64,000 bases of DNA from Candidatus Krumholzibacteriota bacterium. GTDB taxonomy: Bacteria > Krumholzibacteriota > Krumholzibacteriia > LZORAL124-64-63. The stretch spans positions 251,186 through 315,185 of the forward strand of contig JAKLEB010000001.1 of NCBI GenBank assembly GCA_022711765.1, in the 5' to 3' direction. The first letter of the stretch is position 1, and each line of letters starts with the position of its first letter. Shown here piece by piece: positions 42,539 through 52,950 of this stretch. A program made the translations under genes and the position numbers. A model generated the notes under the pieces. That model saw nothing but the letters and a program-made list of their open reading frames with translations. It made no database searches and was not told the origin of the DNA.

Positions 42539-44467
42539 TTATGCTTTCCTGGCGATTTCGTCAAGCATTTCGCGTGCGAGGTCCTCGACCGGCACCACCC
42601 GCCGCTGCTCCGTGTGACGCTGGCGGACCGCGAGGGTCCCGGCCGCCTGCTCCTGGCCGCCGACGACCAGCATGAACGGCACGCGCATGGTCTCGGCCTC
42701 GCGGATCTTGAAGCCGATCTTCTCCTCGCGGACGTCGGCCTCGACGCGCAGGCCGCTGGCGCGCAACCGGTCGGCCACGGTCCGGGCGTAGGCGTGCTGA
42801 TCCCGACTCACCGAAAGGACCCGCGCCTGCTCCGGCGCGAGCCAGAGCGGGAAGTCGCCGGCGAAATGCTCGGTCAGTACGCCGATGAACCGCTCGAGGG
42901 AGCCCATGATGGCCCGGTGGACCATGTACGCGTACCGCTCCTGCCCCTCGTGATCGGTGTACGTCACGTCGAACCGCCGAGGGAGATTGAAATCGAACTG
43001 GATGGTGCTGGTCTGCCAGCGACGGCCGATCGCGTCGATCAGCTTGACGTCGATCTTGGGCCCGTAGAAGACGGCCTCGCCCTCCTCGCGCGTGTACGCG
43101 AGCTGGTGCTTGCCGAGGGCGTTGACCAGCGACCGCTCGGCGGCCTCCCATTCCTCGTCCGTGCCCGCGTACTTCGCCTTGTTCTCGGGATCGCGAACCG
43201 ACAGCTCCACCTTGAAGTCGTGGAAGCCGAAGGTGCCGAGGATCTCCTTGACCAGGTCGATGCAGCCGCACACCTCGTCTTCGAGCTGCGCGGGAGTGCA
43301 GAAGATGTGCGCGTCGTCCTGCGTGAATCCCCGCACGCGCATCAGACCGTGCAGGGCGCCCTTGATCTCCGCGCGATAGACGGTTCCCAGCTCGGCGTAA
43401 CGCACCGGCAGGCTCCGGTATCCGCGGGTCTTGCGCTTGTACATCAGGATGTGTCCCGGGCAGTTCATCGGCTTGACGACGTACGGCCGATCGTCCTGGC
43501 TGAAGACGAACATGTTGTCCCGGTAGAACTGCATGTGCCCCGAGGTCTCCCAGAGATCGGCCTGGGAGATGTGGGGAGTCGTCACGGTGACGTAGCCGTG
43601 GCGGCGGTGAACCGCCTTCCAGTAATCGATGATCTGCTCGCGGAGGACGTCGCCCCGCGGGTACCAGTAGCTCAGGCCCGGACCGGCTTCATCGAAGATG
43701 CCGAAGAGGTCGAGCTCGCGGCCGAGCTTGCGGTGGTCCCGCTTCTTGGCCTCCTCGAGCATGCGCAGGTGGTCGTCCAGCTCCTTCTTCTTGAACCAGC
43801 TCGTGCCGTAGATGCGCTGGAGCATGGGCTGGCTGCTGTCGCCGCGCCAATAGGCGCCCGCCACCGAGAGCAGCTTGAAGGCCTTGAGTTCCTTGCTCGA
43901 CGGGACGTGCGGACCTTCGCAGAGATCGACGAACGAGCCCATCCGGTAAATGCTCAGCTCGGCGGCCTCGGTCTCGCTGAGGTGGCGGATCTGATCGAGC
44001 TTGTACGGCTGATCCGCGAAGAGCCGCTCGGCGTCTTCACGGCTGATGATCTCCCGCACGACCGGGACGTCTCGCCTGGCGAGTTCGGCCATCTTGGCCT
44101 CGATCAGGGCGAGCTCCTCGTCGCTGAACGACTCGGTCCGGTCGAAATCGTAGTAGAAGCCGTTCTCGATGCTCGGGCCGAACGCGAACTTGACGCCCGG
44201 GAACAGCTCCTGCACCGCCCAGGCCATCAGGTGCGCGGTGGAATGGCGGAGCGTCTCGTACCCCTCGTCGGTGCCGCGCGTGATGACCTGGAGGGTGCCT
44301 TCGCGCGTCGCCGGCTCGGTGAGCGTGTGGTTGACGCCATCGACCCTGACCGCGAGCGCGTTGCGCAGGAGCCCCTCGCCGATGCGCCGGACGGCGGCCT
44401 CGTAGGTCTCGCCGGATTCGATGGTGACGGAGTTTCCGTCGGGCAGTCGATAGGTGAGCTGGGACAT
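42539..44467 (-). CDS. thrS: Threonyl-tRNA synthetase
   Basis: This 642-aa enzyme has an N-terminal TGS-like domain (GNSVTIESGETYEAAVRRI), the HxxxH editing pair (RHSTAHLMAWAV, with the second-half Cys/His site), the class II core with MNCPGHILMYK and RVRGFTQDDAHIFC, and a C-terminal anticodon-binding domain. The ATG at 44467 has GGAGG upstream. It leads infC-rpmI-rplT-pheS-pheT, a conserved order. No T-box or threonyl-tRNA mimic was recognised in its 170-nt leader. Confidence 0.97.
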   Translation of the reverse strand: MSQLTYRLPDGNSVTIESGETYEAAVRRIGEGLLRNALAVRVDGVNHTLTEPATREGTLQVITRGTDEGYETLRHSTAHLMAWAVQELFPGVKFAFGPSIENGFYYDFDRTESFSDEELALIEAKMAELARRDVPVVREIISREDAERLFADQPYKLDQIRHLSETEAAELSIYRMGSFVDLCEGPHVPSSKELKAFKLLSVAGAYWRGDSSQPMLQRIYGTSWFKKKELDDHLRMLEEAKKRDHRKLGRELDLFGIFDEAGPGLSYWYPRGDVLREQIIDYWKAVHRRHGYVTVTTPHISQADLWETSGHMQFYRDNMFVFSQDDRPYVVKPMNCPGHILMYKRKTRGYRSLPVRYAELGTVYRAEIKGALHGLMRVRGFTQDDAHIFCTPAQLEDEVCGCIDLVKEILGTFGFHDFKVELSVRDPENKAKYAGTDEEWEAAERSLVNALGKHQLAYTREEGEAVFYGPKIDVKLIDAIGRRWQTSTIQFDFNLPRRFDVTYTDHEGQERYAYMVHRAIMGSLERFIGVLTEHFAGDFPLWLAPEQARVLSVSRDQHAYARTVADRLRASGLRVEADVREEKIGFKIREAETMRVPFMLVVGGQEQAAGTLAVRQRHTEQRRVVPVEDLAREMLDEIARKA

Positions 44468-44639
44468 CGGGCCTCCACCGGATGGGCGATCGCCGGCCGC
44501 GCCGTGGCTCGGCGCGGCGGATCCCCGACAAGAAAACGGGCGCCGCCGAAAAACGCAAAGACGCATTGACGCCGGGCTCGAGGGCCGGTGGGTCGCCGGA
44601 TCGCCGGATCCGACGCCCTGCCCCCACCATATGCGCGAA

Positions 44640-44663
44640 GGGGTCGGCCAGGCTGCCAACCCC
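44640..44663 (-). terminator. Hairpin after tRNA-Val
   Basis: GGGGTTGGC and GCCGACCCC form a 9-bp stem (one U-G pair) with a six-base loop, 21 bp past the 3' end of tRNA-Val and before thrS. Only two T residues follow, so it is an imperfect terminator. Confidence 0.5.
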
Positions 44664-44683
44664 TTCGTCCACTGCCGATTCGC

Positions 44684-44762
44684 TGGTGGGCGATACTGGA
44701 CTCGAACCAGTGACCTCTTGTCTGTCAAACAAGCGCTCTAACCAAAACTGAGCTAATCGCCC
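44684..44762 (-). tRNA. tRNA-Val (anticodon GAC)
   Basis: Acceptor GGGCGAT pairs with ATCGCCC, with discriminator A and encoded CCA. The anticodon stem CTTGT/ACAAG encloses TTGACAG, giving GAC. The D-loop has two extra residues (CAGTTTTGGTTAG), and total length is 79 nt. Confidence 0.94.
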
Positions 44763-44774
44763 ACCGGACCCGCA

Positions 44775-44802
44775 AATTTACCAGGGGCACGGGAAAAGTC
44801 AA
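44775..44802 (-). promoter_or_regulatory. Promoter for tRNA-Val
   Basis: TTGACT (44802-44797) and TAAATT (44780-44775) with 16 bp between them end 13 bp before the tRNA. Confidence 0.65.
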
Positions 44803-44866
44803 CCCCGGAAGGAGGTTGGAAGCCACGGCGGCGGCGCCCGGCGGCGCCACCGTCGCGGTCTCCGCT

Positions 44867-45721
44867 CTAGCCGAGGAAGTCCACCAGCTTGTTGCCGTTG
44901 ACGGCCTGGCGGATCTTCTTGAGCGCCTGATTGCGGATCTGGCGGACGCGTTCGCGCGACAGGTTGATATCCTGCCCGATCGCTTCGAGCGACGACGTCT
45001 CCTGATCGCCGAGGCCGTAGTACCGCATCACGATGTCGCGCTCGCGCGGCGACAGCAGATCAAGGGCTTCCGCGACCTCTTTCTGCAGCTCGTCCATCAC
45101 GAACCCGTCCTCCGGGTTCAGATCCTCGGGATCGACCAGCGTATCGGCGACGGTGACGTCATCGTCGTAGATGCCTTGGTCGAGGCTCACCATCGGGCGG
45201 CTTGCGGCGCGGATCTGGCCCATCTTGCGCGTCGACAGCTGCAGCTGCTCGGCGATCTCGTCCTCCTGGACCGGCCGGCCGTGCTTCTGCTCGAGGAGCT
45301 GCGCCGTGCGCTTGATCTTCTGGGCCTGCTGGGACCGGTTGATCGGGAGCCGCACGGTGTTGGTCTGCTCGGCGATCGCCTTCTGGATCGCTTGCCGGAT
45401 CCACCACACGGCGTAGCTGATGAAGCGGAAATCGCGCCGCTCGTCGAAGCGCTTGGCGGCCGTGATCAGGCCGATGTTGCCCTCGGCGATCAGATCCATG
45501 TAGCTGAGGCCTTGATTCAGGAACTTCTTGGCGACGCTGACCACGAAGCGGAGGTTGGCGTTGACCAAGTGATCGAGCGCTTCCTTGTCGCCCTGCCGGA
45601 TGCGGCGCGCGAGCGCGAACTCCTCGTCCTTGGTCAGCAGGTTGTGCCTGCCGATCATCTGCAGATAGTGCTGGAGACTGGCGTCCTCGCGCCGATCGCT
45701 GCTGAGTTCTACTTCGTACAA
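44867..45721 (-). CDS. rpoD: Primary-type sigma-70 factor, short form
   Basis: The 284-aa product has regions 1.2 to 4.2 only. Region 1.2 is LQHYLQMIGRHNLLT; region 2 is intact (NANLRFVVSVAKKFLNQGLSYMDLIAEGNIGL, RFDERRDFRFISYAVWWIRQAI); region 3 has GRPVQEDEIAEQL; region 4.2 is ETSSLEAIGQDINLSRERVRQIRNQALKK. Region 1.1 and the non-conserved insert of proteobacterial RpoD are absent. This length (about 285 aa) is known for the primary sigma of Bacteroidota and relatives. No second primary-type sigma is in the window, so I call it rpoD; a group-2 sigma cannot be ruled out. Confidence 0.88.
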   Translation of the reverse strand: MYEVELSSDRREDASLQHYLQMIGRHNLLTKDEEFALARRIRQGDKEALDHLVNANLRFVVSVAKKFLNQGLSYMDLIAEGNIGLITAAKRFDERRDFRFISYAVWWIRQAIQKAIAEQTNTVRLPINRSQQAQKIKRTAQLLEQKHGRPVQEDEIAEQLQLSTRKMGQIRAASRPMVSLDQGIYDDDVTVADTLVDPEDLNPEDGFVMDELQKEVAEALDLLSPRERDIVMRYYGLGDQETSSLEAIGQDINLSRERVRQIRNQALKKIRQAVNGNKLVDFLG

Positions 45722-45879
45722 GGGCTCCTCCCTCTCTTCGGGAGCCGCAGTGCGGCCTGGTGGACCGGTCCGGGTGGGCCGGGATCTCGTCTTTCGTCGA
45801 AGCGGGACCTGATATACCGGGGTCTGGTCTCTCGGGTTCCCCGAAACAGGATTATTTTAGTACTTAAACTGACAGGCCA

Positions 45880-45908
45880 ATCCTAAAATGCCGGTCAACG
45901 ATTGTCAA
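45880..45908 (-). promoter_or_regulatory. Promoter of rpoD
   Basis: TTGACA (45908-45903) and TAGGAT (45885-45880) are 17 bp apart, in AT-rich DNA between dnaK and rpoD. The leader is about 155 nt. Confidence 0.72.
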
Positions 45909-45937
45909 CCAGAAAATTCATGTTTAAATACTGGAAT

Positions 45938-45954
45938 TTGCGCGAATAGCGCAA
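45938..45954. promoter_or_regulatory. Inverted repeat between dnaK and rpoD
   Basis: TTGCGC-GAATA-GCGCAA, a perfect 6-5-6 repeat, is 20 bp after the dnaK stop and 30 bp upstream of the rpoD -35 box. It could be a short dnaK 3' hairpin or an operator for rpoD. Confidence 0.4.
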
Positions 45955-45973
45955 CCGCTTTCAGCGTCTGAAC

Positions 45974-47920
<1,947 letters not shown>

Positions 47921-48002
47921 TCACGGCGATAGATACAAGACGCGTGCCGCGATTACGCCGGATGCGCACTTCTCTAAAACACATTTATTCAACGGATTAC
48001 GA

Positions 48003-48031
48003 TTTGTACGCGAACGTCGGCTCACCGGCAA
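48003..48031 (-). promoter_or_regulatory. Possible dnaK promoter
   Basis: TTGCCG (48031-48026) and TACAAA (48008-48003) have a 17-bp spacer, giving a leader of about 115 nt. No convincing sigma-32-type pair was found, so the heat-shock control of dnaK is not explained by this reading. Confidence 0.35.
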
Positions 48032-48050
48032 AGCGCCAATAAGTCAGTAT

Positions 48051-49013
48051 TCATGTCATCTTGGCGCTATCGAGGGGCGGATCCGCCAGGCCCTGGCAGT
48101 AGGCCGCCATGACCGCCAGATCGAGGCACCGGAAGTAGAGAGGCTCCAGTCGGGGGCGGCCGCCGCGACTCGGCCAGGAGGCCGCCAGGCGGGCCGCCAG
48201 CGGCCCCAGCGGGCTCCTCAGGAAACGCCGCACGAGGTTCCGCAGGGGCGGCGGTGACGCCCCGGGCGGGTCGACGACCAGGTCGAGCCGCATCTCGGCC
48301 AACCGGCCGGGATGGCGAGCCGCCACCTGCCGCAACGAGGAGCGCCCGCAGATGCGCTTCTTCTGCAGGTACGCGGCCAGCGTGTGGTGGTGGATGTGCA
48401 GGGGGACCGGGCGTGGGACGACGACGAACCGGACGCCGGCTGCCTCGAGGCGAAATCCGAGATCCATGTCCTCGAATCCATAGGCCGAGAACTGCTCGTC
48501 GAAGCCGCCGATGCGCTCCAGGGCTGCGCGCGGCACGGCGGCGTTCTGGGTCACGAAGTACTTGCCCGGCGCCGGTCCGGACGGGAGCTTGGCCACGCCG
48601 CGCGTATCGAGATACCGGAAGTGCGGCGCGTCCGCGATGGCTGGATCGGTGATGGCGGGGCCGATGGTGCCGAGGTCGTCGCCGCACCGCAACTGGTCGA
48701 GGTGGGCGCGCAGCAGGCCAGGCGGCGCCAGGATGTCGTCGTCGAGGAACAGGATCCACGTCCCCGTCGCGTTGCGCCAGCCGAGGTTGCGCGCGGCCGC
48801 TCGCCCGACGCCGCGCGGCGGCCGGACGACCCGCAGCCGAGATTCGGTCGCGGCGACCTGGTCGAGGAAGCTCGCCGTATCGTCGACCGATCCGTCGTCG
48901 ACGACGACGATCTCCCACGCGTCCGTCTCCATTCGCTGCGCCTGGAGCGCTCGCAGCGTGCGCGCGAGCAGCGCGCACTTGTCGCGAGTCGGGATCACGA
49001 CCGAGACGAGCAC
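48051..49013 (-). CDS. Family 2 glycosyltransferase
   Basis: This 320-aa enzyme has a GT-A core: LVSVVIPTRDKCALL, VVDDGSVDDT, RGVGRAAARNLG, LFLDDDI (metal-binding DxD-type) and a DLGFRLEAAG acceptor-side motif. A His-rich segment (PVPLHIHHHTL) follows. The GTG start at 49013 overlaps the upstream GT4 gene by 19 bp and has GGAAGG in front. The frame is open further upstream but there it is only a shadow of that gene. The sugar and acceptor are unknown. Confidence 0.85.
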   Translation of the reverse strand: MLVSVVIPTRDKCALLARTLRALQAQRMETDAWEIVVVDDGSVDDTASFLDQVAATESRLRVVRPPRGVGRAAARNLGWRNATGTWILFLDDDILAPPGLLRAHLDQLRCGDDLGTIGPAITDPAIADAPHFRYLDTRGVAKLPSGPAPGKYFVTQNAAVPRAALERIGGFDEQFSAYGFEDMDLGFRLEAAGVRFVVVPRPVPLHIHHHTLAAYLQKKRICGRSSLRQVAARHPGRLAEMRLDLVVDPPGASPPPLRNLVRRFLRSPLGPLAARLAASWPSRGGRPRLEPLYFRCLDLAVMAAYCQGLADPPLDSAKMT

Positions 49014-50158
49014 GCCGCGACCTTCCCGTCCCGGAGGTACGGCAACGACACGTCCAGCGGCCAGTCGCCCCGACCGGTCACGAGCCGCTGGCAGATCGCC
49101 GAGACGCGGGCCATGTTGACCTCGAATCCGAAATGCGACTGGGCGGTACGCCAGGCCGCCTCGCCGTGCGCCTGGCGGTCCGCGGGACGCCGCGCATAGT
49201 CCAGCATCGCCGCCGCCAGCTGGTCCACGTCGCGGGGCGCGACCACCCGTCCGCTGATCCCCTCCTGGACCCATTCCAGCGCCGAGGGCAGAGCCGACAC
49301 GATCGGCGCCCGCCCGCAACTCATGGCCTCGAGCAGGCTGACCGCCGTGGCATCGACGGACGGCACGGACAGGAACACGTCGCTCGCTCTGAGGGTCTCG
49401 GCGAACTCGGCGTGCGGGATCCGGCCGAGGACGCGCGACACCCGGTCCAGACCCGCGGCGCGCACCTGCGCCTCGAACGGCGCTGGATCGCCCTCGTATC
49501 CGGAGAACAGGAAGCGAGCGCGCGGCTCGACGCCAGCGACGCGCGCGGCAGCGGCGATGATCACGTCGATGTTGTAGTAAGGCTGCGTGTAGCTGCGCGG
49601 CGAGAAGAAGACGATGGCCGACTCGTCGAAGCCGAGACGCGAGCGGACGCCAGGCGCCTCCCCCGGCCGGAATGTCGCGAAATCCACGCCCCAGAGGACG
49701 CGGAACGCCCGCGCGGGGTCGGCGCCCAGCCGCCGACAGGCGACGTCGAGGATGTCGACGCTGTCGCCCGTGAGGGCGTCGCACGACGCGAGCGCGCGCC
49801 GCGCGAGCCAGCCCTTCAACGGGTGCGAGAACGGAGTCACGTAGACGTCATCACCCCAGACGGTCAGGAGGTTCGGGTGGACGCCGCAGTAGTGGCCCCA
49901 GTAGCCATAGCCGGTCAAGAAATGGGTGTTGAGCAGGTCCGGCCGGAGCTGCCCCAGCAGCCGGCGGACCTCGCCGAGCGAGCGCCAGTACCGGAGCGGC
50001 TTGCCGGGACCCGCCCTCGTGATGTCGTGGACCGTGACGCCGTCGATCGGTCCTGGCTGCACCGTCAACAGATGGCAGTCGTGTCCGCGCCCGGCGAACC
50101 ACCGGATCCAGCGCTCGGTGTGGATGTGGCGGCCTATGGCGAGGAAGGCGAGACGCAT
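48995..50158 (-). CDS. Family 4 glycosyltransferase
   Basis: This 387-aa GT-B protein has an N-terminal acceptor domain (MRLAFLAIGRHIHTERWIRW, NTHFLTGYGYWG) and a C-terminal donor domain with VLGRIPHAEFAETLRASDVFLS, VDATAVSLLEAMSCG and the E-x7-E type catalytic region. Absence of a membrane segment suggests a peripheral enzyme. The start is the ATG of MRLAFLAIG at 50158, 52 bp after tRNA-Leu. Confidence 0.84.
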   Translation of the reverse strand: MRLAFLAIGRHIHTERWIRWFAGRGHDCHLLTVQPGPIDGVTVHDITRAGPGKPLRYWRSLGEVRRLLGQLRPDLLNTHFLTGYGYWGHYCGVHPNLLTVWGDDVYVTPFSHPLKGWLARRALASCDALTGDSVDILDVACRRLGADPARAFRVLWGVDFATFRPGEAPGVRSRLGFDESAIVFFSPRSYTQPYYNIDVIIAAAARVAGVEPRARFLFSGYEGDPAPFEAQVRAAGLDRVSRVLGRIPHAEFAETLRASDVFLSVPSVDATAVSLLEAMSCGRAPIVSALPSALEWVQEGISGRVVAPRDVDQLAAAMLDYARRPADRQAHGEAAWRTAQSHFGFEVNMARVSAICQRLVTGRGDWPLDVSLPYLRDGKVAACSSRS

Positions 50159-50209
50159 GTTGAGCCCCGGTCCCGATGCCGACTGGACCCCGGAGAGACG
50201 CTGCCAGGC

Positions 50210-50297
50210 TGGTGCCGGGAGCCGGAGTCGAACCGGCACGCTACGACGTAGCGGGGGATTTTAAGTCCCCTGCGTCTACCAGTTTCGCCATCCCGGC
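50210..50297 (-). tRNA. tRNA-Leu (anticodon TAA)
   Basis: Acceptor GCCGGGA pairs with TCCCGGC, discriminator A, CCA encoded. The long variable arm (about 15 nt, with GCTACGTCGTAGC) marks a class II tRNA. The anticodon loop CTTAAAA gives TAA. Confidence 0.95.
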
Positions 50298-50332
50298 ACC
50301 TCGACCGCGGCGCCGTTCCCGGGCAAAAAAAC

Positions 50333-50407
50333 TGGAGGCGGCACCCGGACTCGAACCGGGGATAACGGTTTTGCAGACCGTCGCCTTAGCCTCTTGGCTA
50401 TGCCGCC
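50333..50407 (-). tRNA. tRNA-Cys (anticodon GCA)
   Basis: Acceptor GGCGGCA pairs with TGCCGCC, discriminator T (U73 is the cysteine identity base), CCA encoded. The loop CTGCAAA gives GCA. Confidence 0.95.
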
Positions 50408-50501
50408 TCGCTTGCCGGCAAGTATCGGCGCTCACACGGTGGATGTCAAGATCTGGCAACCACCTACAGCCGGCGCCGCGCGGCGAAAGCGGGGACGAAA
50501 A

Positions 50502-50577
50502 TGGAGCGGGCAACGAGACTCGAACTCGCGACCACTACCTTGGCAAGGTAGTGCTCTACCAACTGAGCTATGCCCGC
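50502..50577 (-). tRNA. tRNA-Gly (anticodon GCC)
   Basis: Acceptor GCGGGCA pairs with TGCCCGC, discriminator T, CCA encoded. The loop TTGCCAA gives GCC. It is the first of three tRNAs, Gly-Cys-Leu, in one direction. Confidence 0.96.
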
Positions 50578-50594
50578 TCCAGGTCGGTTGGGAA

Positions 50595-50623
50595 TAGATA
50601 AATCGCGACCCTCGCCTTGTCAA
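50595..50623 (-). promoter_or_regulatory. Promoter of the Gly-Cys-Leu tRNA operon
   Basis: A perfect TTGACA (50623-50618) and TATCTA (50600-50595), 17 bp apart, overlap the stop codon of the upstream glycosyltransferase and lie 17 bp before tRNA-Gly. Confidence 0.75.
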
Positions 50624-51771
50624 CCGCGTGTTTGGGCCCCGGCGGGATCCCCGACGAGCTCGCGATAGAGGGCAGCGGTCCGGCTGGCGACCTGATCCCA
50701 CGAGTAGTGCTCGATCGCGTGGACCTGGCCGCGTTGCCCGAGCGCCTCGCGCTGCCCGGGGTCTTCCAGCAGCTCGGCCAGCTTCACGGCAAGCGCCCCG
50801 GCGTCGCCGGCCGGGAACACGGCCGCGTTGCCTGCGGCCGCCTCGACGTTGGGCGGGATGTCGCTCACCAGGCAGCATCGGCCGTAGCCGAGTCCCTCGA
50901 GGAGCGTGATGGAGAGGCCCTCCAGGCTCGAGGGCAGCACCAGGACCGTCGCGTGCGAGAACAGCGCTTCGAGGACCGTCCCGTGCACGAAACCGAGGAA
51001 TCGCGTCTCCGCGTGGGCCCGGCGGCGCAGGGTCTCGGCGTAATGGCCCGTGAATCCAGCGTCTCCCGCGATCAGCAGCGGGTACTCGCGCCGCAGTTGC
51101 GCCGGGAGCTCGGCGTGCGCTTCCAGCAGCAGATGGCACCCCTTCTCGGGCACCAGCCGCGCCGCGAACAACACGAACCGTTCCGGCAGCCCGTGCTCGC
51201 GGAGGACGGACAGGTCGCGGTAGACCGGCGGCGTGATGCCGTTCGGGATATAGTCGGCCGCCATCCGGTGACGGTCGCGATAATGTTCCTGCAGCGCCCG
51301 CGAGACCACGATCGTCCGGTGCGGCAGGTGAGCGCTCGCGCGCTCGCCGAGCTTGAGCACCCCACGCGCCAGCGGCCCCCATTTGTCACGCGCCCAGTCG
51401 AGGCCGTGGACCGTGGTGACCACGCGTTGCCGGCCCGCGAGTCGGGGCAGCCAGGCCAGCAACCCCGGCCCCAGCGCGTGGAAATGCACGATGTCGACGG
51501 GCCGGCGCAACACATCCAGCGTCGCGATGCAGGTGTGGGTGATGGCGTCGAGGTGTTTGGTGGGAATGCTGCGGCGGCGGATCACCGTCACGCCGGGAAT
51601 GTCGGTCGCGCCGTCGAGCTGGCTGTAGTAGGGGCGGCTGTAGATGTCGATCTGGAAGCCGAGAGCCGCCAGGCGCCGCGCGAGCTCGGCCACGTGGCGC
51701 TCGATCCCGCCGTGGACCGGCGGGTAGCCCTTCTGGCCGATCATGGCCACGCGGATGCTCGACGGCGCCAA
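50620..51771 (-). CDS. Family 4 glycosyltransferase (GT-B)
   Basis: The 383-aa protein begins with VAMIGQKGYPPVHGGIERHV, the GxGGIE-type acceptor loop of GT4 enzymes that act on polyprenyl-linked glycans. It continues with FHALGPGLLAWL, RTIVVSRALQEHY, FVLFAARLVPEKG (donor site), GFVHGTVLEALFSHA and SSLEGLSITLLEG (E-x7-E). The start is a TTG at 51771 with AGGGG ahead; a GTG or ATG a few codons in is possible. It follows the oxidoreductase gene by 30 bp. Confidence 0.86.
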   Translation of the reverse strand: MAPSSIRVAMIGQKGYPPVHGGIERHVAELARRLAALGFQIDIYSRPYYSQLDGATDIPGVTVIRRRSIPTKHLDAITHTCIATLDVLRRPVDIVHFHALGPGLLAWLPRLAGRQRVVTTVHGLDWARDKWGPLARGVLKLGERASAHLPHRTIVVSRALQEHYRDRHRMAADYIPNGITPPVYRDLSVLREHGLPERFVLFAARLVPEKGCHLLLEAHAELPAQLRREYPLLIAGDAGFTGHYAETLRRRAHAETRFLGFVHGTVLEALFSHATVLVLPSSLEGLSITLLEGLGYGRCCLVSDIPPNVEAAAGNAAVFPAGDAGALAVKLAELLEDPGQREALGQRGQVHAIEHYSWDQVASRTAALYRELVGDPAGAQTRG

Positions 51772-51801
51772 GATTCCCCTGCCGGGCGGGACGACTCCGC
51801 C

Positions 51802-52827
51802 TCACACGTCCTCGATGAGTTCGACGGGCTGGCCATCGTCCTTGATGGACTGGCAGGCCTTCTCGAGGACCTCCACCACCTCCAGGCCGTGCCGGCCCGA
51901 GCTGATGGCCTCCGCCTCGCCCTTGATCACGTCGACGAAGTGCTGCGCCTCGATCTTCAGCGGCTCCGTCATGTCGATCCGCGGCACGAAGATGTCGCCC
52001 GATCGGAGCGTCAGCTGGAACTCGCCGAAGTTATCATAGTGGGGCTGGATCTCAACACCCTTGTCGTACACCTTGATCTTCTCGGTGGGGTCGACGTCGT
52101 CGTAGACGAGCATCTTGCGGCTACCGACGAAGGTGGCGCGGCGGATCTTGTTCGGATCGAGCCAGCTCACGTGGATGTGGGCGATCTGCCGCCCCGGATA
52201 CTCGAGCGTGAGGAACGCCACGTCCTCGATGCCCTTGTCCACCTGGACGTAGCTGCGGCCGGTGGCGCTGACGACGCTCGGGTACGCTGCGAAGAGATGA
52301 TTGAGCATCGCGATGTCGTGCGGAGCCAGGTCCCAGACGACGTTGACGTCCTTCTGGAAGATCCCCAGGTTCACGCGCGTGATCGAGACGTAGTAGATGT
52401 CGCCCAGATCGCCCGCGGCCATGAGCTTGCTGATCTTCCGAACGGCGGGCGCGAACAGGAACGTGTGGCCGACCATGATGACCAGTCCGCGCGAGTCGGC
52501 CGCGTCGAGCAGCCGGCGGCACTCCTCGCTCGATGCCGCCATCGGCTTCTCCAGGAAGAGGTGCTTCCCCGCCGTGAGGACCTCCATGCCGAGCGGGAAG
52601 TGGGTGGAGACGGGCGTCGCCACGACCACCGCGTCCAGCGTCGGGTCGCCGGTGATCTCCCGGTAGTCGGTGAAGCGGCGAACCGTCGGGTAGAGGTTGC
52701 CGACGCGCTGCAGGCGCTGCACGTCGATGTCGGCCATCGACACCAGCTCGACGCCGGGGTGGTTCTGGAAATTCCGGATCAGGTTCGGCCCCCAGTATCC
52801 GCAGCCGATCACGCCCATCCTGATCAT
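51802..52827 (-). CDS. Gfo/Idh/MocA-family oxidoreductase
   Basis: The 341-aa NAD(P)-dependent enzyme has Rossmann motif GVIGCGYWGPNLIRNF, substrate-site EKPMAAS (catalytic Lys) and WDLAPHDIAML. It resembles the WlbA-type group that oxidises UDP-sugars at C3 in the making of modified amino or uronic acids, and context (glycan cluster) agrees. The specific sugar is not certain. Confidence 0.85.
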   Translation of the reverse strand: MIRMGVIGCGYWGPNLIRNFQNHPGVELVSMADIDVQRLQRVGNLYPTVRRFTDYREITGDPTLDAVVVATPVSTHFPLGMEVLTAGKHLFLEKPMAASSEECRRLLDAADSRGLVIMVGHTFLFAPAVRKISKLMAAGDLGDIYYVSITRVNLGIFQKDVNVVWDLAPHDIAMLNHLFAAYPSVVSATGRSYVQVDKGIEDVAFLTLEYPGRQIAHIHVSWLDPNKIRRATFVGSRKMLVYDDVDPTEKIKVYDKGVEIQPHYDNFGEFQLTLRSGDIFVPRIDMTEPLKIEAQHFVDVIKGEAEAISSGRHGLEVVEVLEKACQSIKDDGQPVELIEDV

Positions 52828-52950
52828 ACCCGGTCCTTTCGCTGGTATCGCGGAACGCGCGAGGCGGTCTGCGATTGGCTGTGGCTTCGAGATGCCTCGG
52901 GAAATTGATCGGACGCCGAGGTCCGGACTTGAGACGAGAGGATCGACGGC

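Noticed and set aside
44468..44683. T-box or threonyl-tRNA-like leader in front of thrS
   Set aside because: No T-box consensus, stem I or anti-terminator pairing was found; the only hairpin belongs to the end of the tRNA-Val transcript.
48051..49784. A 577-codon frame that would fuse a long N-terminal part to the family 2 glycosyltransferase
   Set aside because: The upstream half overlaps the GT4 gene in another frame and has no domain; the GT2 core starts right after the GTG at 49013 with a ribosome site.
50210..50577. Integrated element at the Gly-Cys-Leu tRNA genes
   Set aside because: No integrase, direct repeat of a tRNA 3' end or change of composition was found on either side.
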